A DNA stretch of 64,000 bases from Pseudisothecium myosuroides (GCA_951799445.1 OX637289.1:28148245-28212244); one strand, 5' to 3'; positions 48,201 through 61,942 are shown, counted from the first letter of the stretch. Notes: generated from the sequence alone by a model not told the origin. A program made the numbers and translations.

Positions 48201-51200
48201 AGCCAGGTTCATCAAGAAGTACAACCCCAGAACCAAGTAGAAGAAAAAGAAAAAGAATGCAAAACGGTTCGCATTATATGTTGAAGCCCAAACTACAGGG
48301 TTGTTGGCAGTTGTCAACAACACAAACAGACTGAGTAGCGACGTGCTGAAGTCCTGAAATTCAACTGCTGTCTCTGAAAATATTGTTGTTGCCAGCCAAG
48401 CTGAGATTAATAGAAACGTCCCCACCAGCACCTAACACCCACAAGGACAAGAACAAAGATTTTGTGAGAGATTCGGTAAAAGTTGCACCAAAATAATTCA
48501 GTCAGCATATATTCCTTCCTGCCGGGTGATGAAGAACAGACTGAAAGGGGGAGATATACAAATGAGACAAAAGCATTGGTCTGAAATAATACCGCAATAT
48601 CCAAAAAAGTGTGTACAATGCGCAAAGTCATCCGGAAGCAACCCCGTATGGCCCTGTCGTCAAAGAAGGAATATCAAGTCAGCCATGTCATTCCCATATA
48701 TCAAATTATCCTAAAGTTTGCCCCACAAACCACAAAATTCTAATGCACGGTCAACTTGAAGTAATCACGCACATGCAACACGTGAACCGGAGGGAACAAA
48801 ATCAAAGAAGTTCAAGAAATTGCAACAAATAATCCGAAGTAAGTAAAATGTTCATTTACACTGAATAGCATGAATATACAAAAAATACCAAGTGAGTATT
48901 GCCTATTCTGCATACGAGGAAGGTTTCTTGAACATACAGCCCCGAGGGGAAATTCACAAAACATAGGCGTCTCTGAACTTGAGTCGGGTCAGAAATTTAC
49001 CTGCTGAAGACGATGGGTATTAAAAGTCGTACGTACATCGATATGTTGATTCCACGCAATTCAGATAGTTCAAGAGACGATGCAGTTGCAGACACCACCA
49101 TTAAACCCAAAACCACCACCTGCGCCACACCGTCAAACAAGACACTCTTAATCAATAATTATCAGTAATTCATTAGAATTAATCAGTAATAATGTGCATT
49201 GACAATCAAAATATCCATTGACCGACATGAAAGTGTTTACAAGATAGAGTTCAGGAAATCATGTGGACTTCAAGGACCGAAAAGAAACCTTGTAGACTCC
49301 CACGCGATTGATCCAAAATAGCGCCCTCAGGAAATACCATTGCAACCAGACGGAGCAAACCAGCACCAATACACACAGCACCTGCAAAATCGGTTCAAAT
49401 GCTACTAGCTATAAAAATGCAAGATTTGCAATTTAATCAAAACGACTATGTAAAGTATGAAGCACTAGAAAAAAGGTTGCTTGCTGGTTACATCGATCTG
49501 TAAATAAACATGTAATTGCCTCATGGATGTAAGCCAAAGTTTTGAGAAGACCAGCACGGTCACAAAAGCTTCGAAGATTATTGCAAGGTTCACAAGAAGG
49601 CGAACTGTCTACAATAGTCGCTACATGGCAAAAGTAGAACGTATTTGCACACAAGCAGAAGAGAAATGCGAACCTGAAGAGTTCCAGATATCCACGGTTC
49701 AATATATGGTAAGCCACTGAGAGGGTACTTTTTGGGGTCTCCACAAGGATGTGGCAGGTCGCCATTGCACCATGCTGGAATCTACAGAATCCGCAGACGG
49801 TTTCTCAGAGTGGTCTCAAATATTGATCTTTCTTAACAGAACGTGCTAATACACATCCTAACTCATTCTAAGATATGATTTAATTCAAACCTAATGGAAA
49901 ATGGCAAGACACACATCCATCTGTTTAGCAAACCATAAGAAAATTCCAAAACTTTTGTCATAAACGAGATCTTTCCTTATTCTGTAATAGAACACCAGTT
50001 CACTGAAACTTAGTTGCAGTCCCTCAACTTAGTTGTAGTTGCACTCCCTCAACTTGAGATAAATAATATCAACAGCATAATGTTTGTACTTGAGCACTTG
50101 TATTGGAATTAATGCCCTCTGCTTCAACAAAATAAAACGAAGAACGAAAATGAAAAAATAATACAGAATATAAGAAACGTGAGGTCCATCAGTAGCAGCA
50201 TCACTAACCTCGAAAAATGGTAGGACCATCAACAGAACATATATGAAACCCCTTGCAAAAGATAATTGGTGATACGCCAGAAAAGCTCTCTTTGCACTTT
50301 CATAATCCTTGTGATATACCACAGCCAATGGCATCCACCTGCCAAGCATGGCCTGCAATACATATCGACCATCAGAAATTATTCTTTTGATATTAACTCC
50401 GCTATTCAAGCACGGTATCCACCGTCACTGGCACCCAGAAGTCAAGATTGGCGATAAAATAACCAAAAAAATCTAAGATTCTGGAGGGTCTCAGTAAAAG
50501 TTCCAAGTCCGAATTAGCCTGCTCATCAATATTCCAAATTTAAACTAAGGACGAGGATACTAAACCGTTAGGAACCTAATACTGATTTCTATACTGATCC
50601 CTGCTACCAACAGCAACTCATTAATCCATTGACTTGGTTGGACATCTTAGCAAATTGGCTAAATGTTTAAAACCCGAATGGAAATGGACTTGTCAAATAT
50701 CCCTTCAGTAGAGGTCTAAAACCTCCCACTTTGAAATTGCATAAGAAACTCATACACAATGATAATAGAAGATTATGCACTTGTACCCAAAGTGATCCCT
50801 CCACAGCTCTATAAGGTACGTGCATCCACAGTCGCTACAGTTCGGCAAAAACTGAATGGAGTTTTAACGAAGGAATAACACTTATTTTTAGCAAATAGAA
50901 AAGAAGGTAAGCTAAAGTAGAAGTAGAGAACATTGGCCCAAAGTGGAGAGCAATTTGCTTCCAAACTTCATCTAAGTAGAGCGCCAATAACTGATAGTAG
51001 ATTCACCCATATGAATACAATGCGCACCCAAATGCTCACTCCCAATAGCTTCATTTCCTTACAGACGGTTTTCCATGCCCTCATTTCGCCGTTCAAGTTC
51101 ATGCTCATAGTTTACGTGTTGATATTTAAACAGGGTTGGTAATGGGCACTCATAGCTTAAATGATCTCCCAAAACTCACACTCCTACTTGACGAAACCAG

Positions 51201-51470
51201 TATTCTGCACCTCAAGCAGCAAAAGACACATGCCTGAGCTGGGACGATGTGCAGAGAATGATAGACTACCTGATCAACCAGAGCAGCTGCCATCTCCACA
51301 TGTGAGGTTAAGGAGGACTCACTTTGCGGTCCATACTCCAAGTCGGTGAACCGCCTTATCTCCATACTGCTCGATTGTACATAATGCGATTGCCCTCTCC
51401 GAAGAGGAGTGAGAAGCCCCTCCTCCTGAATCTCAGGGAGAGGGGTCTTCTTCCTGACCTTCTTCCTCAT
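45267..51470 (-). CDS. TPC1: Two-pore cation channel (TPC family), twelve exons
   Basis: Exons on the minus strand: 51470-51270, 50352-50209, 49781-49674, 49381-49289, 49119-49001, 48653-48593, 48431-48168, 47900-47761, 47435-47177, 46904-46856, 46618-46465, 45888-45267. All keep phase and give 737 residues (Arabidopsis TPC1 is 733). Two six-helix domains flank a linker with two EF-hand positions. Pore I has LLTTANNPVVW (residues 280-290), like TPC1. Pore II has CVVNKWYVFMD where seed-plant TPC1 has VMGNW. The domain II voltage-sensor helix reads ARCFRILALM: two Arg (539, 542) remain, and the third gating Arg is Ala545. EF-hand 1 (354-365) lacks most calcium ligands. Known role: vacuolar slow-activating, calcium-regulated cation channel; these changes make regulation here uncertain, and it may be a non-seed-plant paralogue rather than true TPC1. 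Confidence 0.92.
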
Positions 51471-52723
51471 CTTACTGCCTTTCTAGAACACCTGGTCCGC
51501 CTAACAAATTTTTGCTAGAACAACCTTCCTGACGTCATTCTCGATCACTGAAGTACGAGGACACCATTCCCAGTCGCGTACTATACTCTATCAGTGTCGC
51601 TCAGGGAAATTTCACATAAGCGATGAGCATAAATCGTATCTTCGAAGTACACCCTGATCCAATTTAATTTCTAGTGCGTAAGAATGTGTCACGACCATTC
51701 AGCCAAAGAAATCGCCATGAGGACATCTCCGAACGCCATTTCCAGCATCGCTGAGCACCAGCTATAGCCCTTCCTCAAAATTTGACCCAAGCATCAGAAT
51801 TCCGTCGAAGAACAGTCACAAGAAAGTTGATCAGTTCGCCGCCTCACAAATAAAATTTTCCCCCACGCGAGCCGATCCAACCCAACCAAATCCTCGCTCC
51901 AAACTGCGTAATGATAATTGTACCTGGACGCCACCGAGTCCAAATTCTCCGATACTCTCCTCGACCCCTCGAGATTACACCAAAACTTTAACCGCCGGAT
52001 CCAAAAGTTCTTTCCACCAAAACCCCACAAAATTCTTCCCAATACCAAAACCCTAGTCCCCACATTTCAGTCCCCACACCTCACACAACTCCGCGTCGTG
52101 CTCCCAACCGAAGCTCGCTCGCCACGAAACCCTAGCTCATGAATAAAATCGATCGGTGGCACAAGAATTCGCGGGCCAACGTGACGCTCGCATTGAAGAA
52201 CTATTGAACTGACTTGATCAATATACGGTGTGTGCCGGCAACTGAAACCCTGGCTTGAACGCCGCCCCAGAAAAAGCCCCCCTTCCTCGTCATGCGTGCC
52301 ATGAGAAACCGCGACCTCAACTTCACCCTGGCTTCACGCAACTGGGACTTGGCTCCTGAGCTAACTTACAGGCAAGTCAAATGAAATCTTCCTCGTTTGC
52401 AATCATCGCAGCCATTTGGACGGCTACCAAACACCTATACAGGGCTACCGTGAGAGCATCCCCAGTCCACCCCGGTATTTTCCCCGGCCCTCCAAATGAA
52501 CTGAAATTTAACTTAGACATTCAAGGAGTGCAAGGAATCGTGATTCACCAAACTGAACTCAGTCCTCTCTAATTTTCCTAACTTTAAAGCGTTCTATTTT
52601 CATTACCCAATGTCAAGATTTAAGTTTTCTTGAACCTATGCTAAGCTCTTTGGACTGCGCTTCCATTGATGAAAAGTTCTAGAGCAGTCGAAAGTTATTA
52701 GAAGTTCATTTGGAGGGGCCAAT

Positions 52724-53155
52724 TCAGTCCGAACTGGACTGGGGACTAAAAACAGAAATCTTAAAAACAGCCAGGAAAGAATGTACTGTACAGAACTTAC
52801 AGAATTTACGAAATTCCTGCGGCATTAGCACCTGGCACTGTGAGGAAATCGCATGAGCATGCGCCAGCACGCGGTTCGATGGCATTTTGAAAGTGGTTGC
52901 GGAGATGAGGGAGAGGCGACCACATGGACCAACTGCTGGCGTCGCCACGATCCACCTGGGCTCCAGGCCTGCGGTTTGCCAGCAAATCCCCGGCGCCGGC
53001 TTCCGAGTCGTTTTCTCGTTGCAGCCTTGATCATCTTCCTCTGGCGTAGAATTGGGAGCAGCGATCACTCGGCAATTTGAAGGAGCCGGGTGTTTCTCCA
53101 AGGGCATTGGTTGCATCGTCTCCTCATCAAAGTCTCGCAGTTCATTTTCTCTCAT
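52724..53155 (-). CDS. Unrecognised 143-codon ORF in a GC-richer patch
   Basis: Open frame starting MRENELRDFDEETMQ, in DNA clearly richer in GC than its surroundings. It has several Cys and Pro residues, no signal peptide, no membrane segment and no motif I know. A CAG-GTGCTA site at 52831 could be a splice donor, in which case only about 108 codons are exon. It may be a fragment of an old gene or a chance ORF; the divergent neighbour is the two-pore channel gene 1.3 kb away. Confidence 0.2.
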   Translation of the reverse strand: MRENELRDFDEETMQPMPLEKHPAPSNCRVIAAPNSTPEEDDQGCNEKTTRKPAPGICWQTAGLEPRWIVATPAVGPCGRLSLISATTFKMPSNRVLAHAHAISSQCQVLMPQEFRKFCKFCTVHSFLAVFKISVFSPQSSSD

Positions 53156-53225
53156 ATCAAATTCTCATCGGTGACTTTCCTTCAACTTCAAATTTGTAAA
53201 GGTTCCAATTAGGGTTTGTTTTTTA

Positions 53226-53475
53226 GGCGATTTGGTGCAAAATTGCACCAAATTTTTTGGCCTAGCACCAAGTCTATAGAAAAAAATGGTAGTGTAAAGG
53301 TGGAAAATAGCCTAAAAAATTCAAATAAAAAAAATTCATGGACGAAATCGCCAAATTATGGATGAAAACTGAATTATGGATAAGTGATATGTGCTAATAT
53401 GATATTTTCTATCCAATATGTGGATGAATGTTGAAATTTGGAGCACCACTATAACATTCAATATCGCCACTATGG
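53226..53475 (+). repeat. Dispersed repeat (copy C, partial)
   Basis: Shares GATATGTGCTAAT, ATGAATGTTGAAATTTG and AGCACCACTATAACATT with 42380-42640 in the same order. Confidence 0.6.
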
Positions 53476-56402
53476 TTCCAATCGTCTTCTTTCAAAGAGA
53501 ATGATGCCAGTTTTGAAACTAAACTCCAAATTTCATTACATTGCGAAGACATGGACGACGAAGTAGGGGTTGGCCATCACAACTAACCCCCGTTTTTTTA
53601 GCATCATGGAGCCAGATTGCACCATTTCAAAATAAATGTCTACTGTACATTAGGGTCAATTTTGTCTGGTCCCATGCGAAATCATTTAGTTTTTGGGTGA
53701 ATTCCCATTTGTTAACTCAATGTAGAATTTCTGCAACTTTGTTTTAGAAGGTTCAAAGTATTTTGTGAACTTTAGCAGTAGCAATACCGGCACAGTATGT
53801 GGGTTTGAATTATTATCACATTATCACTAATTATGATTGTTGTTGTATTTTGTAGAGGAATATCTTTATCTAATTACAGTATATGGTTAGTTTTGTCTTC
53901 TACATCATCATGAAATTATGAAAAAGCATTAAAATGCTTTAAATATGCTCATATATATGTGGACGTAGATCTAAAACTCTTGGTTGGAGGCTTGGAGCCT
54001 TACCCTATAATACCGTACAATGCCGAGATGAAAAAAGATTGAAATTCATTTTTAAATTTTTTTTTAATAATACTTGTAAAGTTAAAATTCTAGCCTGCAA
54101 AATTATGTAATACTCCCTCTTTGATATGTATATTATTTTTCATTTTTCATTTTTCATTTTCTTTTTTGAAGATTCAAATTATTTTCATTAACATTTCTAC
54201 ACATTTCAAATATGCCACATTATAATTTCTGAAAATTTCATTACATGCCATATATAATTATATTTTGAATTATTTTTTAACAAATCTGACCCAAGCGTAG
54301 GATAATTTTTGCTAGAGCAAAGTAATATTTTTTTGCGAAAAATTTCCCTTTTCTATTAAAAATGTGGATGAAGTCACCAAATTTGAATGAAAAAGTGCAT
54401 GAATATGATTGAAAAAGTTTTTTGGTCCAAAAGATGGATAAATGTAGAAATAGAATGCTTTACCAAATTTTAAGTAATTGCCAGCCTGGCACTTTTCCGG
54501 ATTCAAGTTAAAAAAATGATTGATCATGACCAAACCCTAAAGCAATACCCGCTTCCGCCCTATCCAAACACTCCAAGCCCCCTCAATAGCCAATTCTATA
54601 GCAATATCTGCCTCCACCCTATTCAAACACTCCAAGCCTCTCAATAGCCAATTCTAAAGCAATACCTACATCCGCTCTGTCGAAGCACTACAAGCCCCTC
54701 AACAACCAACCTTAAAGCAATACTTGCCTTGTCTAAGAACATATCTACCTCCAACAATTCAGATATTAGCGTTGGATTCAAAATCGCATCCATCTAAAAT
54801 TTGACAATTTTATGAAAGCAATGGTTACATATCCACCTTTTATTTTAGTACACAAATTGGTTTCCGGACCTACCAATTTCTTGTCTGGATTTAGATCTTC
54901 CATTTTCAAACTCCAACCAATTATTTTTCCAAAGGAACCAGCTAACAATGAACTAACTGGCATTACTCCCCAAACATTAATTTCGAGCAATCTATAGTCA
55001 TTGATAAACCAATGTTCCCTATGTGTACATTCTATGCGTTAGCAATACATGATTTCACTTTATGTCTAAAGGCATACACATATTTGCTACTTGGATACGA
55101 TATTGTCCTAAAATATACATCTGATGAATATTTTTACTACATCTGTAATTTGTTGAGATTGGCCATTGTTTTGGTATCTACTATAAGTTTGTTCATATTG
55201 TAGAAGAAGGGCTAGATGAGCACATCTTTGACAAATAATTAATTATTTCCAAACAATAAGGTTTGATAGATGTCAAAATAAAAATATTTTGCAAGGTTCA
55301 TTTTCTCCATCCAAAAAATAATAATCCAAAAAAATAGATTTCTGAAAGTTTTGGCATTTGATTTAGTTTTCAAAAGAACCTCCTAATTGATTATTATAGT
55401 TGCAGGATGAGTTTGTCCAAGAATAAATCTAAAAAACTTAGGTGGTTGTATAAAAATTTTATATTTTATATAAATTTTAATTTATTGACTATATCCTCAA
55501 GATAGAGACCTCCCATCAGCTTCTTCTTTAAAAAAATTATATTTCCTACCTACAAACTCGTTTACATTCCTTCAATTCAACTTCATTTTAATTTTTTGGA
55601 ATCTTTTTGGAATGGCAAATTGCAAACATGAAGACATATGGGATTTGCTCACTTATACCATGAAGTTATACAAATTAGTGGCTAAGTATGCACTCACCAT
55701 AGATAACCAAGATGTGCATGCAGACAACCATGCTACACATTTGAGGCCAAAACTTTTTAGGATCATATATAATCTAGACTTAATTGTCCACTTCCTCTGA
55801 CAGGTCCATCATGTGCATTGTTTGATGCTCGTGGTTGTCAATTATAATCTTCTAGAAGCTCTTATTCATGAGGCTTGATCAAGTCTAACAACACCTCCAT
55901 TTCAACAAACTTGCTAGGCGCTCTCCATTGCTCATCTTCTCTTACTAATTTCCAAAGCTCAATTTTACACAAAAGAATTTTATTTGTTAGGTTCTTCATC
56001 TATGCCATTGTCTCCAATTATAAGTAACAAGGTATAGAACTAAGAGATATATATGTTGGAAATTTGAAGACAATGTGTGCACGTAGAAAATGAGGCAAAG
56101 CTGCTAGCTTATAAGCGTCGAAAGGTGAGCAACTTTTATGCCTCACTTAAATAGGATTTTTTAAGATCATGAACATTTCTTAAAAGATAGTAGTGGTGTT
56201 TGAATTGAAGGTGTCTTCTATGGGTGCGTACATGGCAAGTGCATGTAGGTGTATAGTGGTTGTAATTGTCCCTACACTAGTAGAAAAAGGCAATAAATGA
56301 CTACTTTTATAGTTTTTTTAGACACATTTGACTAAAATATAACTAAATTAATGTTTTTGGAGTTTAGTCATATTAAACATGTCATTTAGGACATTGTAGT
56401 TG

Positions 56403-56616
56403 CACTAGAAGAAACTCGTGTTTTTTTGACAAGCCCAAATTTTTGGAGCTGATTCTTTTTTACATCTTTATTGACATCTAGCTGTTTTATGTTTCTCATG
56501 AAGTTCATTGGATGTTGTTTTTGGCATAAAACCAGCTAGATGTCAACATGTATGTCAAAAAAAATCCATTGCAAAAAATCCGGGCTCGTCACGTAAAACA
56601 CAGGTTTCTTACAGTG
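56403..56616. mobile_element. CACTA-type MITE
   Basis: 214 bp. Left end CACTAGAAGAAACTCGTGTT; right end on the other strand CACTGTAAGAAACCTGTGTT. The flanking triplets TTG and TTA are close to a 3-bp target duplication. Internally GACATCTAGCTG pairs with CAGCTAGATGTC, so most of the element can fold back. Confidence 0.75.
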
Positions 56617-57107
56617 TTATAAAGGACATATGACTTGTTTTTCATCACTTTGTTGACTTGTAAGTTCATCAACTTGATGAAGATGTTGATATGTTCATGA
56701 TGAATGAGTCTGTACAAACAATCACCACTTTGAAGCTGAATTTGTCCTTCAATGTGGCAAACAAAATTTTTTTTGTGTCCAAAGTTGTCAACTACTTTAC
56801 AACTACAATGCAACTGTGAGTAGAGCCTATTTATATAATTATGCCATGTATCAATTTGATACAAGGTCTTGAGCCAAAAATTCAGTTATTCTTTTTTTTC
56901 TCTTAAATTTATTATTTATATGAATGGTCACTTTTTATTGTTTTTGTATGCAATTGCAATGTAGTTGTTTTGAAGTCACAAGGCAGTTGTTTTGCACCTG
57001 TCTTGAAGTTGCTCATCTATTGATTTTTAATAGATTTCATTTTTAAAAAAGAGAATAGTCATACATTAGTTGTTCCTCAGTTCTATTATGTGCTCTACTA
57101 GTTGTAG

Positions 57108-57470
57108 GGGAGGCAACCCATTCCTGATCAACCCCCCCATTGTGGCAGTGTAGGGTGTTCTGTTTCCGTGTATGTTTAGAGAAATAAATGTCCAATTCTG
57201 ACAGTCACTGACTGGTCAACAATTAACTATCACATGAATGAAGCATTGTCCATTTTGCATCCAGCGCTTGGTCAGAATTGGAGAAGCCATCTCACAAGAA
57301 TGGAAAGAACTTGTTGTACCGCTCAAAAATTCATAGTAATTCTATTTTGCGATATAAAAATCTGGAAAATTATGGAAAGCTTCCTCTGTCTATTTCTGCA
57401 CATAGATAAATTGACCACGCCCTCCAGATACGTGGAAATGCTTATTTGATCGGAAATGGGTTGCCTCCCC
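57108..57470. mobile_element. MITE with inverted ends GGGGAGGCAACCCATT
   Basis: 363 bp. Left end GGGGAGGCAACCCATTCCTG; right end, other strand, GGGGAGGCAACCCATTTCCG. Internal blocks are shared with 41416-41814, so they are one family despite different outer bases. Confidence 0.7.
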
Positions 57471-57843
57471 CAGTCTAGATGTATGTTGACCCTACACTAT
57501 GACAAGTATTTCTATTAGATAAATGACTAGCATACAACTAAACCAAAACTATATTATAGTCATGACTAAGACAAGTGTTCACATAGTTCCAAAATCCAAT
57601 CTATGAAGTTGAAGTTGGAGGTTCATTTGTAGAAAGAACTATGGTAAAAAGTGTCTGAATCATGTTGTTTATCAACAAAACTATACAAAATCTATGCTGA
57701 AATGGGCATCTTTTTTTCTAGTAGTATTTTTACTAGTTGATCATTATCTCTATATCTGCTAGTTGGTTGTATGACTAAATTATAACTTCAAATTTGTAAA
57801 TGTTACATTGTAAATTCATTTTTTACACCTGAGTTGCGAAATA

Positions 57844-58049
57844 CAATAGAACTTCTTTTAGTGCATACTCTCGTAGTGCATAATATGCAGTAAGAGAGGT
57901 TGTACTTTGAAGCATTTATTTGTGAACATTAGTTGGAGGCCCCATAGTTAGAGGTCACATTAGTTAGAGTTCAGTACATAACCTCTCCATCTGCATAAAC
58001 CTCTTTTAATGCATAGTCCTAGCACTATGTACTAAGAGAGGTTCTATTC
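57844..58049. mobile_element. pogo-like MITE, diverged, TA target duplication
   Basis: 206 bp flanked by TA. Left end CAATAGAACTTCTTTTAGTG and right end, other strand, GAATAGAACCTCTCTTAGTA. The ends resemble those of the element at 14557-14748, but the interior does not. Confidence 0.65.
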
Positions 58050-58812
58050 TAGTCATATAGGATAATTAATTGTTCATTTTTAGGTTAGATAGGATACTTT
58101 TCTACTAGTGCTAGAATTCTAGCTAAAGCCTATTCAACATCCAAAAAAGAGGCCCCTTCAACATGATGTTGAATTTAGTCTCGACAAACTGTCAAGACGG
58201 ACTCAGACAAGAACAAAAGTACTTTAAAACAAAAATCTCAACAAAAATAGGAGACCATATCTTTACTAGAAACATAAGATGTATTCAAGAGAACAAGAGT
58301 ATAAAGAACAAGACTTTTGATCAAGAGTTAAGGCTAAGTACTATGAAATAGACAATAGAATGAATTGTTGAGACTAAGGAACCTTTTAGTCTTGATTTCT
58401 ATATATACTTGGAGATCTAAGCTTCTTCATCACGCTTGGAAGGTGCTTGATAAGCTTCCACAAGCTTTGGAGCCGCTTCAGGTGCTTCCTTCAAGGGAAA
58501 GCCTCTTGAAGAGCTTTCACAATCTTTATGCATTTGTGACACCATCCACTTCAAATCCCAGCCTACTAAAAAACCTCTTTTAAGAGAACTGGTGCCTTTG
58601 CATTATGGTCCATTCCTACATCTATGTCTATTTATCATATGTAGCCCGTGTCTACATCTGCAAGCATACTAGTACTAGTAGAGTGGATATTTAATGTCCT
58701 TAAAGAAGCGATGGACAAAAGATGACACATTATTTGTCCCAAATTTATCCATAAATGTTAGATGAGGGGCTCTAGTTGCCTTGAGAGTTATTTGTAAACA
58801 TCTCAAACTTAG

Positions 58813-59065
58813 TGGCTTCATACCTACGTACCATAATCGTACATATTACGTGTATTTGGACGCACTGAATCAGTGCAAAAACAATGAATATCAATAACGT
58901 ATGATTCATGTACTATTACCAATACAATTAGATGCATTTTGGATATCACATTTGTATAATTAAAGTATATAAATTGTACGCTTTTAAAAAACTTTTTAAC
59001 AACACTGATTCAGTGCATCTAAATACACGTAATATGTACGATTATGGTACGCACGTATGAAGCCA
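58813..59065. mobile_element. 253-bp element with about 60-bp inverted ends
   Basis: Left arm starts TGGCTTCATACCTACGTACC and right arm, other strand, TGGCTTCATACGTGCGTACC. The arms match over about 60 bases to GCACTGAATCAGTG, with only a few changes. The interior is AT-rich and unrelated. No firm target duplication. Confidence 0.75.
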
Positions 59066-59809
59066 GTGAATCAATATGATATCTATTAAAAATTGTCCTT
59101 CCTTAAGTTTGAGATGAAGTCTTTTGAAGTCACTTAGAATTTGAAGAATCTATCATAAATTTTGCTTTAATAAACTCTTATTTGTTCATTCCAAATAGTA
59201 AAAAGGTACAAAAAAGCTTGGTGGTCTATCACTATTAGGTGTGTAAGAGCTTGGTGGTCTATACTTTTTTATTATATTGTAATGCAGTGACATCTTTTCT
59301 TTGCTGAGTACATGCACTCATTGTATTCATTAGAATATATTGTAGATGATTAGCAGTAAGTTGTTTGATACAAATAGAGTGCATTGTTAACAATTTGTGA
59401 ATATATTTGTGTGGCCATGGTACATTGTCCAAACATATTGTACTTTAGTTTTCATTAACTATAAAAAAAATGGTTTGAAAAAGAAAGGACAAAAAAATAA
59501 AGAAGAAAAAATTAGACTCAAATGCATATTATAAATAATATAGGAAACTACAATAAATGGCAATTTAGAATTATTTTTAACAATAGGATATATTAAATTA
59601 CGAAATACTAGATAAATAGCCCCCCATAAAATATCCCCCGATCTCACGTATATACTAAACCTCTAAGCTAGTGACTCTCCTGTGGAATATGTAACATAAA
59701 GTATGTAAAAAATAATTATCCAACACAACTAACAATTAAAATGTCAAATGAAAAATAAGTCATGCATAAACTAGGGCAAAATATAAAGATATTTAATTGC
59801 CATAAATAA

Positions 59810-60260
59810 AAATACATTTACAATTAATCACAACTATAATCAATTAAAATTCCACAAGAATTCCTTAACTCCTAAATGCCCAAGGCCTTTTTTGAGTTAC
59901 TTGGGATTTGCTCTACACTAAACAAAAAGCCAACATTTTGATAAGTTTTATCAATTTTTTGAATCATAACTATACAAATTCAAACTAGACGTGATAGAGA
60001 TTTCATAGAAAAATGAAACACAACAATATCACTTGAAAATTGAAAGATTATAATATTTGATCAATGAGGGTGTTAACAATGTGAAGGTGATTTAAAGTCT
60101 TTCAACCTTCTTTCCACATGCCAATACTAAAGTTGGTCACCAAAAACATAGGACGTTAAAGGGCAAAATATGCAACCACAATCAATTTACGGCTTCTCAA
60201 AATCTATTCTACAATTCTTTTAAATGAATTTCTAATGTGATTTTTTCTCCAAGACCTAGT
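59810..60260 (+). repeat. Diverged dispersed repeat, related to 31190-31650
   Basis: See the entry at 31190: same block order, including AAATGCCCAAGGCC at 59874. Confidence 0.5.
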
Positions 60261-60680
60261 GTATTTGAGGCTCATTTCCAAGAGCCTTCAACACTATAAA
60301 AAATCAAGATTGCTATGGACACCCTTGCACAAAATTTTGAATAGGAAAATGATAATCAATCATTTTTAAAATCAGATTTTTTGATTCTAAAACTAGACTT
60401 CAAAAATATTTTTTCACAAATATAAACTATTAAAAATAGCAACTTGGTTTTGTATTATTTAACTTCAAAGTATTATTGACACCAAAATTTGGTGCCTCGA
60501 GCATTGAGGGTTTCAAGTGCCACTCATTGACAACATCTTAGAAATCTAACATCACAAATCACAAAAATGATTGTCACCTAACAATTGAAAGAAATGTTGC
60601 CCAAGACTCCACTCTCTTAGCTTGCTAACTTACATTTGCCAAACGAATTCCAAACATTTCCAAAAGAAACAGAGGAATCA

Positions 60681-60872
60681 CAATTTATACCACCTATATT
60701 GAATATGTAAATCAATAGAGAAGTGACATTACAAACTAGCTCAACAATTTATACCACCTATATTGAATATGTGAATCAATAGAAAAGTGACATTACAAAC
60801 TAGCTCAACAATTTATACCACCTATATTGAATATGTGAATCAATAGAAAAGTGAAATTACAAACTAGCTCAA
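60681..60872 (+). repeat. Three tandem copies of a 64-bp unit
   Basis: The unit begins CAATTTATACCACCTATATT and repeats at 60681, 60745 and 60809 with only three or four base changes, so it expanded recently. Confidence 0.9.
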
Positions 60873-61777
60873 CTTCACTGCCATTATGCTTCAAACTTAT
60901 TGGCAATCGAAAATTCTTTGGAGCAACACTCGCAAGTTGTGAGTTCAATAGAGCATTTACAATTACTTGCTCAAAGCAAGAACTAACTTAGATAAAAGCG
61001 GCCAAAATGCAAGCCAATAAAGGATTATAAGGTTAGCAACTTGTTACAAAAAATTCTTAAAAAACATCAAAGCTCAAATCACAATTAAGCTTTGAAATAT
61101 GATTATTTCAAATGTATTTGATTTAAAATAAATTATTGATGAAAATATTGACTCATCAAAATGTATGGATGCAATTCAGTGTGCTTATTCATTAACAACA
61201 TTTGTACAATAATAATTATTAATTCATCTTTAGGAGATGTTGACATCAAATCTTCAAAAATCATCACCTATTATTTTACATATTCCACAACACATGGTCT
61301 TTAGAATATAGATACTCCGAGAGATACTCTAACTAATTCCAATAGACTCTCTATTTACAAAAGTCTCTATATTATTGTTATTTTTATTATTATTATTATC
61401 ATCATAATATTGCTATTACTATCTAATTTGAGTATGAGATATGGAACTTGCAATTGTGTTCATTAATGTAATTTCTACAAGTTTTCAAAATAATTAAATT
61501 AGAATAGAAACAAAACAAATGATATAAATAGGAACATTTAAGAAAGACCTAAATCTATAAGTTAAATATATCCAATTGCAACCCTTACCTTATTGAATTG
61601 CAATGCATATTCCATCTGCGTTTTAAAACCTAAATTTAAAGTATTCATTCTTCTCTTATTTGTGTAGCACAAAATAATCATTTTTATTAGTGAAGTTTGA
61701 AGTTGAAGATCTATATCTACGTTTCTAAATATGCAATGACATGAAAATCATCTTTATACCACAATATTCTACACTAT

Positions 61778-61942
61778 CACTTGTAGAAAAGAGGTGTTTG
61801 AGCACCAAAGAACTGTGTCATAGTGTGGTGCCCCATGTGGTGCTAAAGACCATCATGGGCACTGGCTTGGTACCTGTATAGGTCTTTGGCACCACGATGT
61901 GACACTATTCCTTAGTGCTCAAATACCTCTTTTCTACTAGTG
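61778..61942. mobile_element. CACTA-type MITE with TAT target duplication
   Basis: 165 bp. Left end CACTTGTAGAAAAGAGGTGT; right end, other strand, CACTAGTAGAAAAGAGGTAT. TAT flanks both sides, the 3-bp duplication typical of CACTA transposons. The inner halves (GTGTGGTGCC, CTTTGGCACCACG) also pair. Confidence 0.85.

Noticed and set aside
56276..58109. CACTAGTAGAAAA at 56276 and its complement near 58109, as ends of a 1.8-kb CACTA element
   Set aside because: Only about 13 bases match and no target duplication was found. Short CACTA-like ends are common here.
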